NCBI RefSeq assembly: GCF_009764645.1
Contig: NZ_RWIM01000166.1
Location: 1 to 64,000 of the forward strand
Source of the DNA: Pseudomonas sp. PB106
GTDB lineage: Bacteria; Pseudomonadota; Gammaproteobacteria; Pseudomonadales; Pseudomonadaceae
DNA: 64,000 nucleotides
Direction of reading: 5' to 3'
Shown here: piece after piece, positions 26,012-35,582 of the stretch
Layout: every line of letters starts with the position of its first letter
Numbering within the stretch: position 1 is the stretch's first letter
The notes under the pieces: model-generated
Told to the model about the DNA's origin: nothing
Seen by the model: the letters and a program-made list of their open reading frames with translations, nothing else
Databases searched by the model: none
Translations under genes and position numbers: made by a program

Positions 26012-27418
26012 TTAGTGCATGAAACCTTCCATGAAACCCGCGACCTGGCTGGCGAGTTTGCGCCGCCACGGTGTCGTCGCCGGGTTGGCCAGGGTCTGGT
26101 CTTCGTGGACAAAACTTTTGATGATCGCGTTGTACCCGAGCCAGCGGCATGGCTCCGGTTCCCAGGCGCGGAGTGCGTGAATGCCGCCGTCCGGAAGCAC
26201 CCACGGTTGGTGCGTCAGTTCGGTATCGCGCTCAAGAATCAGATCGGCCAGCGTGCGCCCGCCAAGGTTGCTGGCACCAACGCCCTCCCCGCCATAACCG
26301 CCGGACAGCGCAATGCCGTTGGCACGGTCGCAAAGCATGTGCGGTTTAAAGTGGCGAGACATGCCGAGGTTGCCGCCCCAGGCGTGGGTGATCTGTACGT
26401 TCTTCAACTGCGGGAACAGTTCGCCGAACAGATAGCGACGTAGCTCGACTTCATCGCGAGTCAGGTCAAAGTTGTGCCGCAGCTTGCCGGCAAACTGATA
26501 ACCGCCACGGGCGCCGAAGATCAGCCGATTGTCGGCGCTGCGCTGACCGTAGGTGACCTGACGGCTGAATTCGCTGAACGCCTGCCCGCGATTGAGACCA
26601 ATTTCGTCCCAAGTCGCGGCAGACAACGGTTCGGTCGCGACGATCAGGCTTTGCACCGGCAATTGATAACGGCCCAGCGGCGGCAACGTGACCGAATAAC
26701 CTTCGACCGCCGGGACAATCCAGCGACTGCGCACACTGGCCTTGGCGGTGCGCAGACTGCCGGATTGCCATTGGGTGACCGGGCTGTTTTCGTAGATCTT
26801 CACGCCCATGTTTTGCACAGTGCGGGCCAGGCCACGCACCAGTTTCGCCGGGTGAATGGTCGCCACGTGCGGCGCGTAAATCCCGCCGTAAGGCTTGGCG
26901 ATGCGAATCTGCTGCGCCAGTTGCTCGGGGCTCAGCCAACGGTAATCGTCGTCCGTCAGGCCTTGAGCGTGCAGCTTGGCCAGGTATTCACGCAGGGTGG
27001 CTTCCTGTTCTGGGTAGCGCGCGGCGCAATACAGCGCACCACCCTTGCGGTAATCGCAGTCGATGCCTTCCTTTTCGAGGACGATTTCCACTTCGTCGGG
27101 GATGCTGTGCAACAGATCGAACGAGGCCCGACGTTGCTCGGGAGACAAGCCGGCCAGCAAGCGATCCTCACCGAGAATATTGCCCATCAGCCAGCCACCG
27201 TTGCGCCCGGAAGCACCAAAACCGGCGGTCTGTGCTTCGACAATCGCAATGTCGAGCCCCGGCGCGAGCTTCTTCAAGTAGTACGCCGTCCACAACCCGG
27301 TGTAACCGGCGCCGATGATGGCCACATCGACATCCAGATCCTGCGTCAGCTCGGGCCGCGCGGTCAGCGGCTCGTCGAGTTGATCCATCCACAAACTGAT
27401 AGTGCGCCACGCCGGCAT
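26012..27418 (-). CDS. FAD-dependent amine oxidoreductase (PuuB/PauB-like)
   Basis: A protein of about 468 residues from the ATG at 27418 (GGAG seven bases upstream). A DAO-type fold: FAD-binding GAGYTGLWTAYYL near residue 40, GASGRNGGW near 72, and a C-terminal GGYGGEGVG element. Closest by pattern are gamma-glutamylputrescine oxidases and other amine oxidases that deaminate polyamine derivatives. The neighbouring polyamine-type binding protein supports this, but the exact substrate is inferred. Residue choice upstream (27433) is less likely for lack of a ribosome binding site. Confidence 0.85.
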   Translation of the reverse strand: MPAWRTISLWMDQLDEPLTARPELTQDLDVDVAIIGAGYTGLWTAYYLKKLAPGLDIAIVEAQTAGFGASGRNGGWLMGNILGEDRLLAGLSPEQRRASFDLLHSIPDEVEIVLEKEGIDCDYRKGGALYCAARYPEQEATLREYLAKLHAQGLTDDDYRWLSPEQLAQQIRIAKPYGGIYAPHVATIHPAKLVRGLARTVQNMGVKIYENSPVTQWQSGSLRTAKASVRSRWIVPAVEGYSVTLPPLGRYQLPVQSLIVATEPLSAATWDEIGLNRGQAFSEFSRQVTYGQRSADNRLIFGARGGYQFAGKLRHNFDLTRDEVELRRYLFGELFPQLKNVQITHAWGGNLGMSRHFKPHMLCDRANGIALSGGYGGEGVGASNLGGRTLADLILERDTELTHQPWVLPDGGIHALRAWEPEPCRWLGYNAIIKSFVHEDQTLANPATTPWRRKLASQVAGFMEGFMH

Positions 27419-27470
27419 GCAAGACTCCGCCACTGAAAACCTTCGATGGCGTCGATCCTAGTGCGTGGGC

Positions 27471-28286
27471 TCAGGAGAAGTCTTGCGCGCGTGCCCGCAA
27501 AGAAATTTGTTTGGCGTAGGCCTTCGGCGACTGGCCGGTGTGCTGGCGAAAACAGCTGTAGAACGCCGACAGCGAATTGAAACCAGCGGCGAACGCCAGC
27601 TCATCGATGCGCAGTGGAGGCGTCGCCTCGTCCAGTGAGCGCAACAGATGTTGCAGACGCGCCTGATTGACGTAGCGATAGAAGCTTTGCCCCAGCACTT
27701 GGTTCAACAGGTAGGAAATCTGATTGCGGCTGTAGCCGCACTCCTTCGCCACCCGTTGCAGATCCAGTTCGGGGTCGAGGTACGGTTGCTGCTTTTCGAA
27801 GTACTGTTGCAGGTCTTCGGCCATGAAGCTCAACTGCCGGGGTGACAAACCGAGGCGACTGACTGCCGGGCGCTGACTCGCCGCCGTCGTTCCGCCGGTT
27901 TGCGAGCGCACCAGCGAGGCGTATTCGTTGACCCGCCAGATCAAACCGTCCCTGACCGTGATCGCTTCGCTGGAGCGGAACGACACCAGGCCTGCGCCGC
28001 CACGCAAGGTGACTTCGTACTGGATGAACGCGGTATTGCCGTCGATGCGAATACGGTCGCAATGCTCCAGCAGTTCGTCGGATTCTCGTGGCATGCTCAC
28101 CCGCACATACTCGCGCAGTTCATCGAGGCCGAGCACGCGGTTCTGGAAGAAATCGTTGTATTGAATGTCCGGGTGATACAGCGCCATCACCGCATCCAGA
28201 TCCCGGTGTTTCCAGCTCAAGTGATAGCGCATGACCGTAGCGGCCGTGGCCTGGGTGTGTTCCGGGCCGTCGTCGTCGGCGTGCAT
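27471..28286 (-). CDS. AraC-family regulator with SnoaL/NTF2-like N-terminal domain
   Basis: A protein of 271 residues. Residues about 12-130 form a SnoaL/NTF2-like alpha+beta fold (LSWKHRDLDAVMALYHPDIQYND pattern in two parts), which usually binds small ligands. Residues about 165-265 are an AraC DNA-binding domain with two HTH motifs (ECGYSRNQISYLLNQ, then AFAAGFNSLSAFYSCFR). It is the first gene of the amine unit and probably controls it in response to a ligand; autoregulation is possible as the upstream gap is its own promoter region. Confidence 0.85.
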   Translation of the reverse strand: MHADDDGPEHTQATAATVMRYHLSWKHRDLDAVMALYHPDIQYNDFFQNRVLGLDELREYVRVSMPRESDELLEHCDRIRIDGNTAFIQYEVTLRGGAGLVSFRSSEAITVRDGLIWRVNEYASLVRSQTGGTTAASQRPAVSRLGLSPRQLSFMAEDLQQYFEKQQPYLDPELDLQRVAKECGYSRNQISYLLNQVLGQSFYRYVNQARLQHLLRSLDEATPPLRIDELAFAAGFNSLSAFYSCFRQHTGQSPKAYAKQISLRARAQDFS

Positions 28287-28549
28287 AAAAGGCTCGGCGA
28301 AAAAGAATCGAGCTTGCCCAAGTTCTTCGTGAGCTTCAATGAAAAATCCGTAGTGGCATTTTGTCGATGATTGCGTAGGCCGTGACTTACATCAAAAAAC
28401 GCGAAGCAATCGCAAAACGGACTGAAAAATCTCACAGTATTTTCACATGCGGATGCTACTTTTAATGTCTATGACCGGTTGAGCCAATGAAGGCTCTTCC
28501 CACCTACCATGAGCAAATGGAAGCGCTCGATGAAGAAGGCGGGCAACAC

Positions 28550-28822
28550 ATGAATAAAGGTTCAAGCAAAGTCACGTTCCCCAACGCTTGCCAGCTGATG
28601 CGCTGGCATTTTCATCCCATGGGTTTCGAGGCGACGATGGATGCCCCCGGCAGCATGATCGCCCGCCTGTTCGACCGCGCCACTGGCGAGACGGTGATCG
28701 CCATTGCCGGCATCCCGTGCGCCACGGTGATGAATGCGGCTGATGTCGAGCGGATGATCGAAGCGGTCGAGGACGAGCTGGAAGCGTTCATTCCTCCGGA
28801 ATCCTTGAGGAATTACGCATAG
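28550..28822 (+). CDS. DUF1652 family protein
   Basis: A small protein of 90 residues from the ATG at 28550; an upstream in-frame ATG at 28487 would add 21 residues. The conserved DUF1652 pattern includes FPNACQLMRWHFHPMGFEA, GSMIARLFDRATGE and IAGIPC. The family is known mainly from Pseudomonas and has no assigned function. It is followed at once by a shared terminator and is convergent with the helicase gene. Confidence 0.8.
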   Translation: MNKGSSKVTFPNACQLMRWHFHPMGFEATMDAPGSMIARLFDRATGETVIAIAGIPCATVMNAADVERMIEAVEDELEAFIPPESLRNYA

Positions 28823-28840
28823 TCTTTTGATTTATAAAGA

Positions 28841-28869
28841 AAAAGCCCGCATTGCTGCGGGCTTTTTTT
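28841..28869. terminator. Bidirectional rho-independent terminator
   Basis: AAAAGCCCGC, loop ATTGCT, GCGGGCTTTTTTT. It serves the DUF1652 gene and the convergent helicase gene. Confidence 0.93.
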
Positions 28870-28871
28870 GT

Positions 28872-31346
28872 TTATGCACTTTGCTTATCTGTCCGGTGAT
28901 CGACGAAGAACGCCTTGCCTTTGGCGACTCGATCAGACGCACGCGGCATGTTGACTGCCTGCGTTTCCTGGGGCTCGACGTACCAATAGCAATGACTGAC
29001 TGCGCGGGTGATGCCGACATAGGCCAAGCGCAGGATCTCGTCTTTCTGGGCGCTATCGTACGGTTCACTGTCGCCACTTTTGCCCAATCCAGCCATGCGA
29101 TAGACCTGATTCTTGTAAGGCGAGCTGGTGAGGTGCTGGCAATCGCCAAGCAGGAACACGGCATCAGCCTGCAGGCCCTTGGCACTGTGATAGGTCAGTT
29201 GTTTCAGTCGCCGCGATTCGTACGGCAATCTCGAATCCACATTAACAACAGGCTGAATATGCTCTTCAATCAATAACTTATCGCTGCTTTTTCGATAAAG
29301 CATGAGGATCGAGTGGCCCTGTTGGTAGTGCTCGGCGAGACGTTGACCAAGGGCTTGATCATCACGCTCCAGCACGTTGACTGGCTGCAGGGTTTTGGGT
29401 TCGCCACTGGCCTTGGCCTTTTTGCCAGGAATCGCCGGCGCTGCACGGACGATATGTTCGGCGGCATCGATGATGTGTTGATGGCTGCGATAGTTGTCGC
29501 TGAGCATTACTCGCGTGGTGCTCGGGGACGGGAATTCCTTGTTGAACTCCATGAAGTAACTCGGCGAACTGCCGCGCCAGCCGTAGATCGATTGCCAATC
29601 ATCGCCGACGCACAGCAGCGAAGACTTTTGCGCGCCGCGCCCAACGTGCATGGCCGGCCCGCGACTGCGGATTTCCGTCAGGCTGGCGCGAATCCACGAA
29701 ACGATCTGCGGCGAAACGTCCTGAAATTCGTCGATCATCAAATGCGACATGGGCCTGAGTAGCTCATCGCCCAACAGCTTGAGGTTCTCTGGCGAATGCT
29801 CACTAAACAAGGCAAACATGCGGTTGTAGGTCATCACCGGCGGTTTCTGATCGAGCAAGTGATCTTCGAAGGCACGCCAGAACAGGCTCAAGGCCTCAAA
29901 GAAAAACCGGTCTGGATCATCCTTGGCAAAACTCATACGGCCAACGGCATCGGGAACGTCCAGGCCCAGGTTCTCAACGAAGCCTGCGGCGGCGACGAAA
30001 CAGTCCAGCAATGGTGCAGACGCCAACTCGCCTTTTACCTTGTAATCGAAGCCCGGCCCCGCGCTGGCATCGCCGGCCAGCGTGGCGAGAACACGCTTTG
30101 CGGAATCGTAGCTATCCAACCATATCAATGGCTTACGGCAAAAAGCTTGAAACAGGGTGCGCTTTACTGCCCATTCGGCGCGAATGCTGAGCTTGGCATT
30201 CGGTCGGCAGATCTGCGCGTTTTCCCGTGAGTCAAAACCGAGTACTACCCAAGCATCGAGACTGGGGATGTAGCCATGGCAGTGGAATTTTGCCCCGTTG
30301 ATTTCGAACGCCTGGCGATTTGGCTGGATGCCCTTGATTGGCCAGGCACCGGCACGCAGCCACAGATCCTCGATGGCATCACACAGCTCTTCATCCCGCT
30401 TGGCGGCCAGTTCAGTCACGGCCATGCGCTTTTGCACGTCAGGATGTTCGCGCTCCAGTTCCTTGAGCTGTAGCCCGGCTCGGGACAACGGCTGAATCAG
30501 TTGGCGGAAACGTTCGTCTTCGTTAAACAAACGGTGATAACAGGCGTTGAGCTGCTGGCGCTGGGCGTCGTTGATGCGCAGGTCGAAAGGATTGCTGTCG
30601 ACGTCTTCGTCGGCACCAGAGGTTCGATGGCTGAGATTCTCGAAAGCTTGCAGACGTTCGAAACCTGGCAGGCTGCGCACCATCGGCAGGATGCGCGAGT
30701 GGAAGGTTCGCACCAGCTCCCGCGCTTGTTTCAGGCTCACTGCCCGCCCCCAGAGCGTGAACAGCTCGATCAGCTTGTTGATGAAGTCTTTGCGCGACTC
30801 ACGAGTGAAGGTCACCACGGTCATCGAATCGAGTTCAAAACCCAGGTAATGAGTCAGCAACAGGATTCGCAACACCAACGTGGTGGACTTGCCGGCACCG
30901 GCGCCTGCAACCACCGAGGTGGACGGCGTATCGCTGAAAATCATCTTCCACTGTGCGGCGCTGGGCTGGGCGTGTTGGGGCAGTAAACGAGCGACGTCGG
31001 CCTTCATGCGTTTCTTCAACTCGGCGTTGAGCGGCAGGCGCCAGTCGTCGAACAAGTGGTTATCGACACTGGGTGGACGATGCTCGGTATTGCGGCTGTC
31101 GCGAATCAACAGCACCTGCCGGCCTTCCTCCAGCCCTTCGAGCTTGCCTTCGTTGAATCCATATTCGACACCAGCCGTGTGACCACTGCGAAAGCCATCG
31201 GCCTGGCCATGCAGCCAGGATGCGCGATGCTGGGCGCGCAAGCGGGTCAGACCGTGGCCGAAGAAACGCGCAGCCAAGCGCTTGAACCAAGGCATCTCGG
31301 CCAGAGGACGGAGTTCAGGAGGAAGATCGGGAGTGTGTTGCGCCAC
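28872..31346 (-). CDS. UvrD/Rep-like superfamily 1 helicase
   Basis: A protein of 824 residues starting with GTG at 31346 (GGAG nine bases ahead). After an unusual N-terminal region of about 125 residues come the Q motif Gln132, Walker A AGAGAGKST (147-155), DEFQD, DWQSIYGWRG, HSAKGLQAD and RLAYVGITRA. Between the first and second helicase blocks lies a domain (about residues 240-480) that includes NGAKFHCHGYIP and does not look like standard UvrD 1B/2B. It is a predicted 3'-5' ssDNA translocase. It differs clearly from housekeeping UvrD and Rep and is more like the HelD/YjcD side group; the cellular role is unknown. It has no operon partner. Confidence 0.85.
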   Translation of the reverse strand: MAQHTPDLPPELRPLAEMPWFKRLAARFFGHGLTRLRAQHRASWLHGQADGFRSGHTAGVEYGFNEGKLEGLEEGRQVLLIRDSRNTEHRPPSVDNHLFDDWRLPLNAELKKRMKADVARLLPQHAQPSAAQWKMIFSDTPSTSVVAGAGAGKSTTLVLRILLLTHYLGFELDSMTVVTFTRESRKDFINKLIELFTLWGRAVSLKQARELVRTFHSRILPMVRSLPGFERLQAFENLSHRTSGADEDVDSNPFDLRINDAQRQQLNACYHRLFNEDERFRQLIQPLSRAGLQLKELEREHPDVQKRMAVTELAAKRDEELCDAIEDLWLRAGAWPIKGIQPNRQAFEINGAKFHCHGYIPSLDAWVVLGFDSRENAQICRPNAKLSIRAEWAVKRTLFQAFCRKPLIWLDSYDSAKRVLATLAGDASAGPGFDYKVKGELASAPLLDCFVAAAGFVENLGLDVPDAVGRMSFAKDDPDRFFFEALSLFWRAFEDHLLDQKPPVMTYNRMFALFSEHSPENLKLLGDELLRPMSHLMIDEFQDVSPQIVSWIRASLTEIRSRGPAMHVGRGAQKSSLLCVGDDWQSIYGWRGSSPSYFMEFNKEFPSPSTTRVMLSDNYRSHQHIIDAAEHIVRAAPAIPGKKAKASGEPKTLQPVNVLERDDQALGQRLAEHYQQGHSILMLYRKSSDKLLIEEHIQPVVNVDSRLPYESRRLKQLTYHSAKGLQADAVFLLGDCQHLTSSPYKNQVYRMAGLGKSGDSEPYDSAQKDEILRLAYVGITRAVSHCYWYVEPQETQAVNMPRASDRVAKGKAFFVDHRTDKQSA

Positions 31347-31623
31347 GCTGAGGGCTCCAGTGTGTGAGGCTGTTGAGGGCTATGGTGTCTGGATTCGCTG
31401 CCAACTTCTAGCGAAATGCTTGTGGGTCATTGGTTTAGGCGATGAATTGAAGGTGAGACAAGATGATTTTCGGGCACCATCGCATCGATTTATTCGATCA
31501 TGATGCTGCAGTTTTTACGCTTTTTATCGATGTTCGTCTGATAGATGATCGCCGCCATAAACCACCGGTTTCGCCGCGTGCGCAGTCATCGCGCCCCAAG
31601 ACGAGCCTATTGAGGAGACGATC

Positions 31624-32319
31624 ATGCTTGAACTCAGACCTTTCAGCTCGCTGGGCGGCGCCCATCACGGCTGGCTGGATGCCCACCACCACTTTTCGTT
31701 CGCCGAGTATTACGACCCGCAGCGTATGAACTGGGGCAATTTGCGCGTGTGGAACGACGACATCATTGCGTCGGGCACCGGTTTCCCTCAACACCCGCAC
31801 CGCGACATGGAAATCATCACCTATGTGCGTGAAGGCGCGATTACTCACCAGGACAATCTGGGCAACAAGGGTCGTACCGAGGCTGGCGACGTACAAGTGA
31901 TGAGCGCCGGCACTGGCATTGCTCACAGTGAATACAACCTGGAAGCTACGGAAACACGGATTTTCCAGATCTGGATTCTGCCCACCGAAACCGGCGCGCC
32001 ACCGTCGTGGGGCGCAAAACCGTTCCCAAAAGGCCAGCGTGAAGGTTTTGTCACCTTGGCCAGCGGCAAGGATGGTGATGATCAGAGCCTGCGAATTCGC
32101 GCCGATGCACGGTTGGTGGCGGCCAATATCAAGGCCGGCGAAACCGCCGAATACCGTTTGGATGAAGGTCGTCGTGCTTACCTGGTACCGGCCACGGGCG
32201 TGATTGAAGTCAACGGCTTGCGTGCGCAGGCTCGCGATGGCGTGGCCGTTGCCCATGAGCAGGTCCTGACCGTTACGGCGATTGAAGACAGCGAAATCGT
32301 CCTGGTCGATCTGGCCTGA
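31624..32319 (+). CDS. Pirin family protein (YhhW/quercetinase type)
   Basis: A bicupin protein of 231 residues, the length of E. coli YhhW. Metal ligands are His57 and His59 (HPHRD), His101 and Glu103 (AHSEYN). The family binds Fe or another metal; YhhW has quercetin 2,3-dioxygenase activity in vitro, but physiological roles vary. A GAGGAG box lies six bases before the ATG. The 277 bases upstream, shared with the divergent helicase gene, show no gene. Confidence 0.9.
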   Translation: MLELRPFSSLGGAHHGWLDAHHHFSFAEYYDPQRMNWGNLRVWNDDIIASGTGFPQHPHRDMEIITYVREGAITHQDNLGNKGRTEAGDVQVMSAGTGIAHSEYNLEATETRIFQIWILPTETGAPPSWGAKPFPKGQREGFVTLASGKDGDDQSLRIRADARLVAANIKAGETAEYRLDEGRRAYLVPATGVIEVNGLRAQARDGVAVAHEQVLTVTAIEDSEIVLVDLA

Positions 32320-32330
32320 CATCGCGAATA

Positions 32331-32360
32331 AAAAAGGGCAGCCTATTGGCTGCCCTTTTT
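32331..32360. terminator. Bidirectional rho-independent terminator
   Basis: AAAAAGGGCAGCC, loop TATT, GGCTGCCCTTTTT between the convergent pirin and pgm genes. Confidence 0.93.
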
Positions 32361-32379
32361 CATACCATCCGATTGCGCA

Positions 32380-34026
32380 TCACTTGCTGGCAATAGCGCC
32401 ATCCACCAAGGTTTGCGCTTCGGCCACCAGTTGCTTGAGGTGGTCGTCGCTGATGAAACTTTCGGCGTAGATCTTGTAGATGTCTTCAGTGCCCGACGGA
32501 CGCGCGGCGAACCAGCCGTTCTCGGTCATCACCTTCAAACCACCAATGGCCTGATCATTGCCCGGAGCGTGACTGAGAATGCTCTGGATCTTTTCACCTG
32601 CCAGTTCGGTCGAGGTGACCTGTGCCGGCGACAGCTTGCTCAGCAGCGCTTTCTGTTCAGGATTGGCCTTGGCATCCACCCGTACCGAGAATGGCTCACC
32701 CAGTTCTGCAGTCAGTGCGTTGTAGGCCTGACTTGGGTCGCGACCGGTGCGTGCGGTCATTTCGGCAGCGAGCAAGGCCGGAATCAGACCGTCTTTGTCG
32801 GTGCTCCAGACGCCGCCATCCTTGCGCAGGAACGAGGCACCAGCGCTCTCCTCCCCGCCAAAACCCAGTGAGCCGTCAAACAGGCCGTCGGCAAACCATT
32901 TGAAGCCAACCGGCACTTCGTACAAACGCCGGCCCAGGCGCTTGGCCACGCGATCGATCAGGCCGCTGCTGACCACGGTTTTACCCACGGCCGCGTCGGC
33001 GCGCCATTGCGGACGGTTCTGGAACAGGTAGTCGATGGACACTGCCAGATAATTGTTCGGCGCCAGCAAACCACCGGACGGGGTCACGATGCCATGGCGA
33101 TCGTGGTCCGGATCGCAGGCGAAAGCCACGTCGAAACGTTCTTTCAAGCCGATCAGCCCTTGCATCGCGTGGCTGGACGACGGGTCCATGCGGATCTGGC
33201 CGTCCCAGTCGACCGTCATGAAACGGAAGGTCGAATCCACCGCTTTATTGACCACGTCCAGGTCCAGACGGTAATGCTCGGCGATGGCAGACCAGTAGCG
33301 CACCCCTGCTCCGCCCAATGGATCAACGCCCAGACGCAGTTTTGCATCGCGGATGGCATCGAAATCGATGACATTGATCAGGTCGGCGACGTAGGTATTG
33401 AGGTAGTCATGACGATGCGTGGTGCTGGCCTTCAGCGCCTGCTCGTAACTGATGTGTTTGACCCCGGCCAGCTTGTTGGCCAGCAGTTCGTTGGCCTTGG
33501 CTTCGATCCACTTGGTGATGTGGGTATCGGCCGGGCCACCGTTGGTTGGGTTGTATTTGTAACCGCCGCTTTGTGGCGGATTGTGCGAAGGCGTAATGAC
33601 GATGCCGTCGGCCAGGCCCGAGGTGCGACCACGGTTGTAGCATAGGATCGCGTGGGAGATCGCCGGCGTGGGCGTGTATTCGTCACCCTCGGCGATCATC
33701 ACGGTCACGCCGTTGGCGGCGAGCACTTCCAGCGCGCTCGCCCCGGCCGGAGTCGACAAGGCGTGGGTATCGATGCCGACGAACAATGGGCCGGTGATGC
33801 CCTGGGCTTCGCGGTAGAGGCAGATTGCCTGGCTGATTGCCAGAACGTGCCATTCATTGAAACTCAAGTCGAAAGAGCTGCCCCGGTGGCCGGACGTGCC
33901 AAACGCCACACGCTGAGTGGAAACCGATGCATCAGGCTGGCCGGTGTAGTAGGCCGTTACCAGTCGCGGGATATCGACCAACAATTCTGCCGGTGCCGGT
34001 TTGCCCGCAAAAGGACTGAGTGTCAT
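32380..34026 (-). CDS. pgm: Phosphoglucomutase (alpha-D-glucose phosphate-specific)
   Basis: A protein of 548 residues, close to E. coli Pgm (546). The N-terminal substrate loop is GTSGHRGSSF (43-52), the active-site phosphoserine is Ser147 in TPSHNPP, the Mg loop is DPDHDRHG, the sugar-specificity loop is GEESAG, and the phosphate-binding region is near RPSGTED. It interconverts glucose-1-phosphate and glucose-6-phosphate for glycogen, trehalose and exopolysaccharide precursors. GAGG lies seven bases before the ATG. It is monocistronic as far as can be seen. Confidence 0.95.
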   Translation of the reverse strand: MTLSPFAGKPAPAELLVDIPRLVTAYYTGQPDASVSTQRVAFGTSGHRGSSFDLSFNEWHVLAISQAICLYREAQGITGPLFVGIDTHALSTPAGASALEVLAANGVTVMIAEGDEYTPTPAISHAILCYNRGRTSGLADGIVITPSHNPPQSGGYKYNPTNGGPADTHITKWIEAKANELLANKLAGVKHISYEQALKASTTHRHDYLNTYVADLINVIDFDAIRDAKLRLGVDPLGGAGVRYWSAIAEHYRLDLDVVNKAVDSTFRFMTVDWDGQIRMDPSSSHAMQGLIGLKERFDVAFACDPDHDRHGIVTPSGGLLAPNNYLAVSIDYLFQNRPQWRADAAVGKTVVSSGLIDRVAKRLGRRLYEVPVGFKWFADGLFDGSLGFGGEESAGASFLRKDGGVWSTDKDGLIPALLAAEMTARTGRDPSQAYNALTAELGEPFSVRVDAKANPEQKALLSKLSPAQVTSTELAGEKIQSILSHAPGNDQAIGGLKVMTENGWFAARPSGTEDIYKIYAESFISDDHLKQLVAEAQTLVDGAIASK

Positions 34027-34132
34027 GCAAAACCTCTGATAGAGAGTGGTTCAGGAAATACAGCGCAGTTTACTGGCAGTTTGACCGCAGTGCGATGGGA
34101 TGTATCCGGGACATATCAGATGTTTTTTAACG

Positions 34133-35533
34133 TCAGTGACCCGGCGCGAGGCGCAAGGCGTCACCCAGCATTCCGACCACAGTGGCCAGATCATGCTCAC
34201 CCTGTCCGAGTGCACTCAGACGCATATGGTGGGCGTGCAGGCCATTGAGGCTGAACAGTTCACCCGGTGCGATCAGCACTTGCTGCTTGAGCAGTCGCTG
34301 AAACACCGCGCCCATGTCCACAGGTCGCAGGGAGCGCACCCACACTGTCGCGCCACCGCGTGGTTCGACGATTTGCAGGCTTTCGCCCAGTCGCTCGCGC
34401 AATAACTGGATCAAATGACTGCGACGTTCCTTGAGCAGCCGTCGCAATACCAGCAAGTGGTGATCGATGCGCCCACCAGCGTAGAGCCGGGCGATGGCCT
34501 TCTGGCGAATCGGCGACATTCGGAATGAACGCAGCAGAAAGTGTCGATGCAGCTCACTGCGCCACTGACGCGATAACACATAACCATAAGGTGCTTCGGC
34601 GCCGATGACCTGTTCAAAGCTTGAAAATACCAGCAAACGCTCCGGGTCCAGCAAATTGCGCAAACGTGGGCCGTCAAGCCGCTCATCCAGTTCGCTGTAA
34701 CAGTCGTTTTCCAGCACCCAGGTGCCCTGCCGTACAAGCAGGTCGGCTATGACGCATCGATTGTCCGCACACACCTGGCTGCCGTGCGGCATGTTCAGTG
34801 CCGAGGACAACAGAATCAGGCGAACGGGTTCGGTTTTAAGCAATGCTTCCAGGCGCTGTGTATCCAGCTCCCCCAACGCGTGCAGCGGCAGTTCGATGAC
34901 GCGCACATCGTTTGCTTCGAGCAGACGCAGGATCGTCCAGTCGCACGGTGATTCAACCACCACCGTGGCGCGTCGCAAGCCGAGCACACTGATCAATATC
35001 TCCAGCACACCGCGCAGGTCGGCACCGATGTAGACATCCTCAGCATGCCAGCAACGCGTGGCGGATGTTGTGTAGCGTGCGGCCAACACCGTACGCAACT
35101 CCAGCTCACCGCAGGGCTGTGTCGTGATGGGTGACTGACGCGGATACTGCCGCAGCAGTTCGCGCTCGAGCATCAGCAGCGGACTGTCGAGTGGTTGTAC
35201 AGCGGCCGGATCATCGTGGCTCAACACGCACATATCCGGGCGCCTGGCATGTACGCATAGCGTTTCGAGCAAATCCTCGCCGCTTCCCGGCGCCATCAGC
35301 GGTGTCAACGCTCGCGCGTAGTAGCCCGACTTTGCCACCGAATACACCCGCCCCTCCTTTTCCAGCAATGAGTAGGCGTACTGGATTGTCGAGATCGAAA
35401 CATTCAACCGGTCAGCGAGTTGGCGCAGTGACGGCAAGCGCACCGGCTCGTTGCCGCCAGGTTCGTTGATCAGCTGGTTCAAGTAGCGGTACACCGCCTG
35501 ATAGGCAAAGTCGTTTTCCCGCAAAGTCTTCAT
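34133..35533 (-). CDS. MocR/GntR-like regulator with degenerate aminotransferase domain
   Basis: A protein of 466 residues from the ATG at 35533. The N-terminal winged helix of GntR type (about 9-75: LPSLRQLADRLNVSISTIQYAY) is followed by a fold-type I aminotransferase-like domain, with NMPHGS in place of QNPTG and ENDCY in place of the PLP-contacting DDxY region. At the spot where the Schiff-base lysine is expected (SFSK in family members) the sequence reads SFEQ, with Gln308. PLP binding by the usual mechanism is therefore doubtful. It lies 49 bases after the 500-residue unknown gene and is probably in its operon. Confidence 0.8.
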   Translation of the reverse strand: MKTLRENDFAYQAVYRYLNQLINEPGGNEPVRLPSLRQLADRLNVSISTIQYAYSLLEKEGRVYSVAKSGYYARALTPLMAPGSGEDLLETLCVHARRPDMCVLSHDDPAAVQPLDSPLLMLERELLRQYPRQSPITTQPCGELELRTVLAARYTTSATRCWHAEDVYIGADLRGVLEILISVLGLRRATVVVESPCDWTILRLLEANDVRVIELPLHALGELDTQRLEALLKTEPVRLILLSSALNMPHGSQVCADNRCVIADLLVRQGTWVLENDCYSELDERLDGPRLRNLLDPERLLVFSSFEQVIGAEAPYGYVLSRQWRSELHRHFLLRSFRMSPIRQKAIARLYAGGRIDHHLLVLRRLLKERRSHLIQLLRERLGESLQIVEPRGGATVWVRSLRPVDMGAVFQRLLKQQVLIAPGELFSLNGLHAHHMRLSALGQGEHDLATVVGMLGDALRLAPGH

Positions 35534-35582
35534 TGGAGGCAATCCCGAATCGATGCGCTGTCTGCCGGATGAAAATCCACGA

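Noticed and set aside
28872..31346. Anti-phage defence helicase
   Set aside because: No nuclease, reverse transcriptase, TIR, or other defence partner gene is adjacent, and flanking genes are ordinary metabolic genes.
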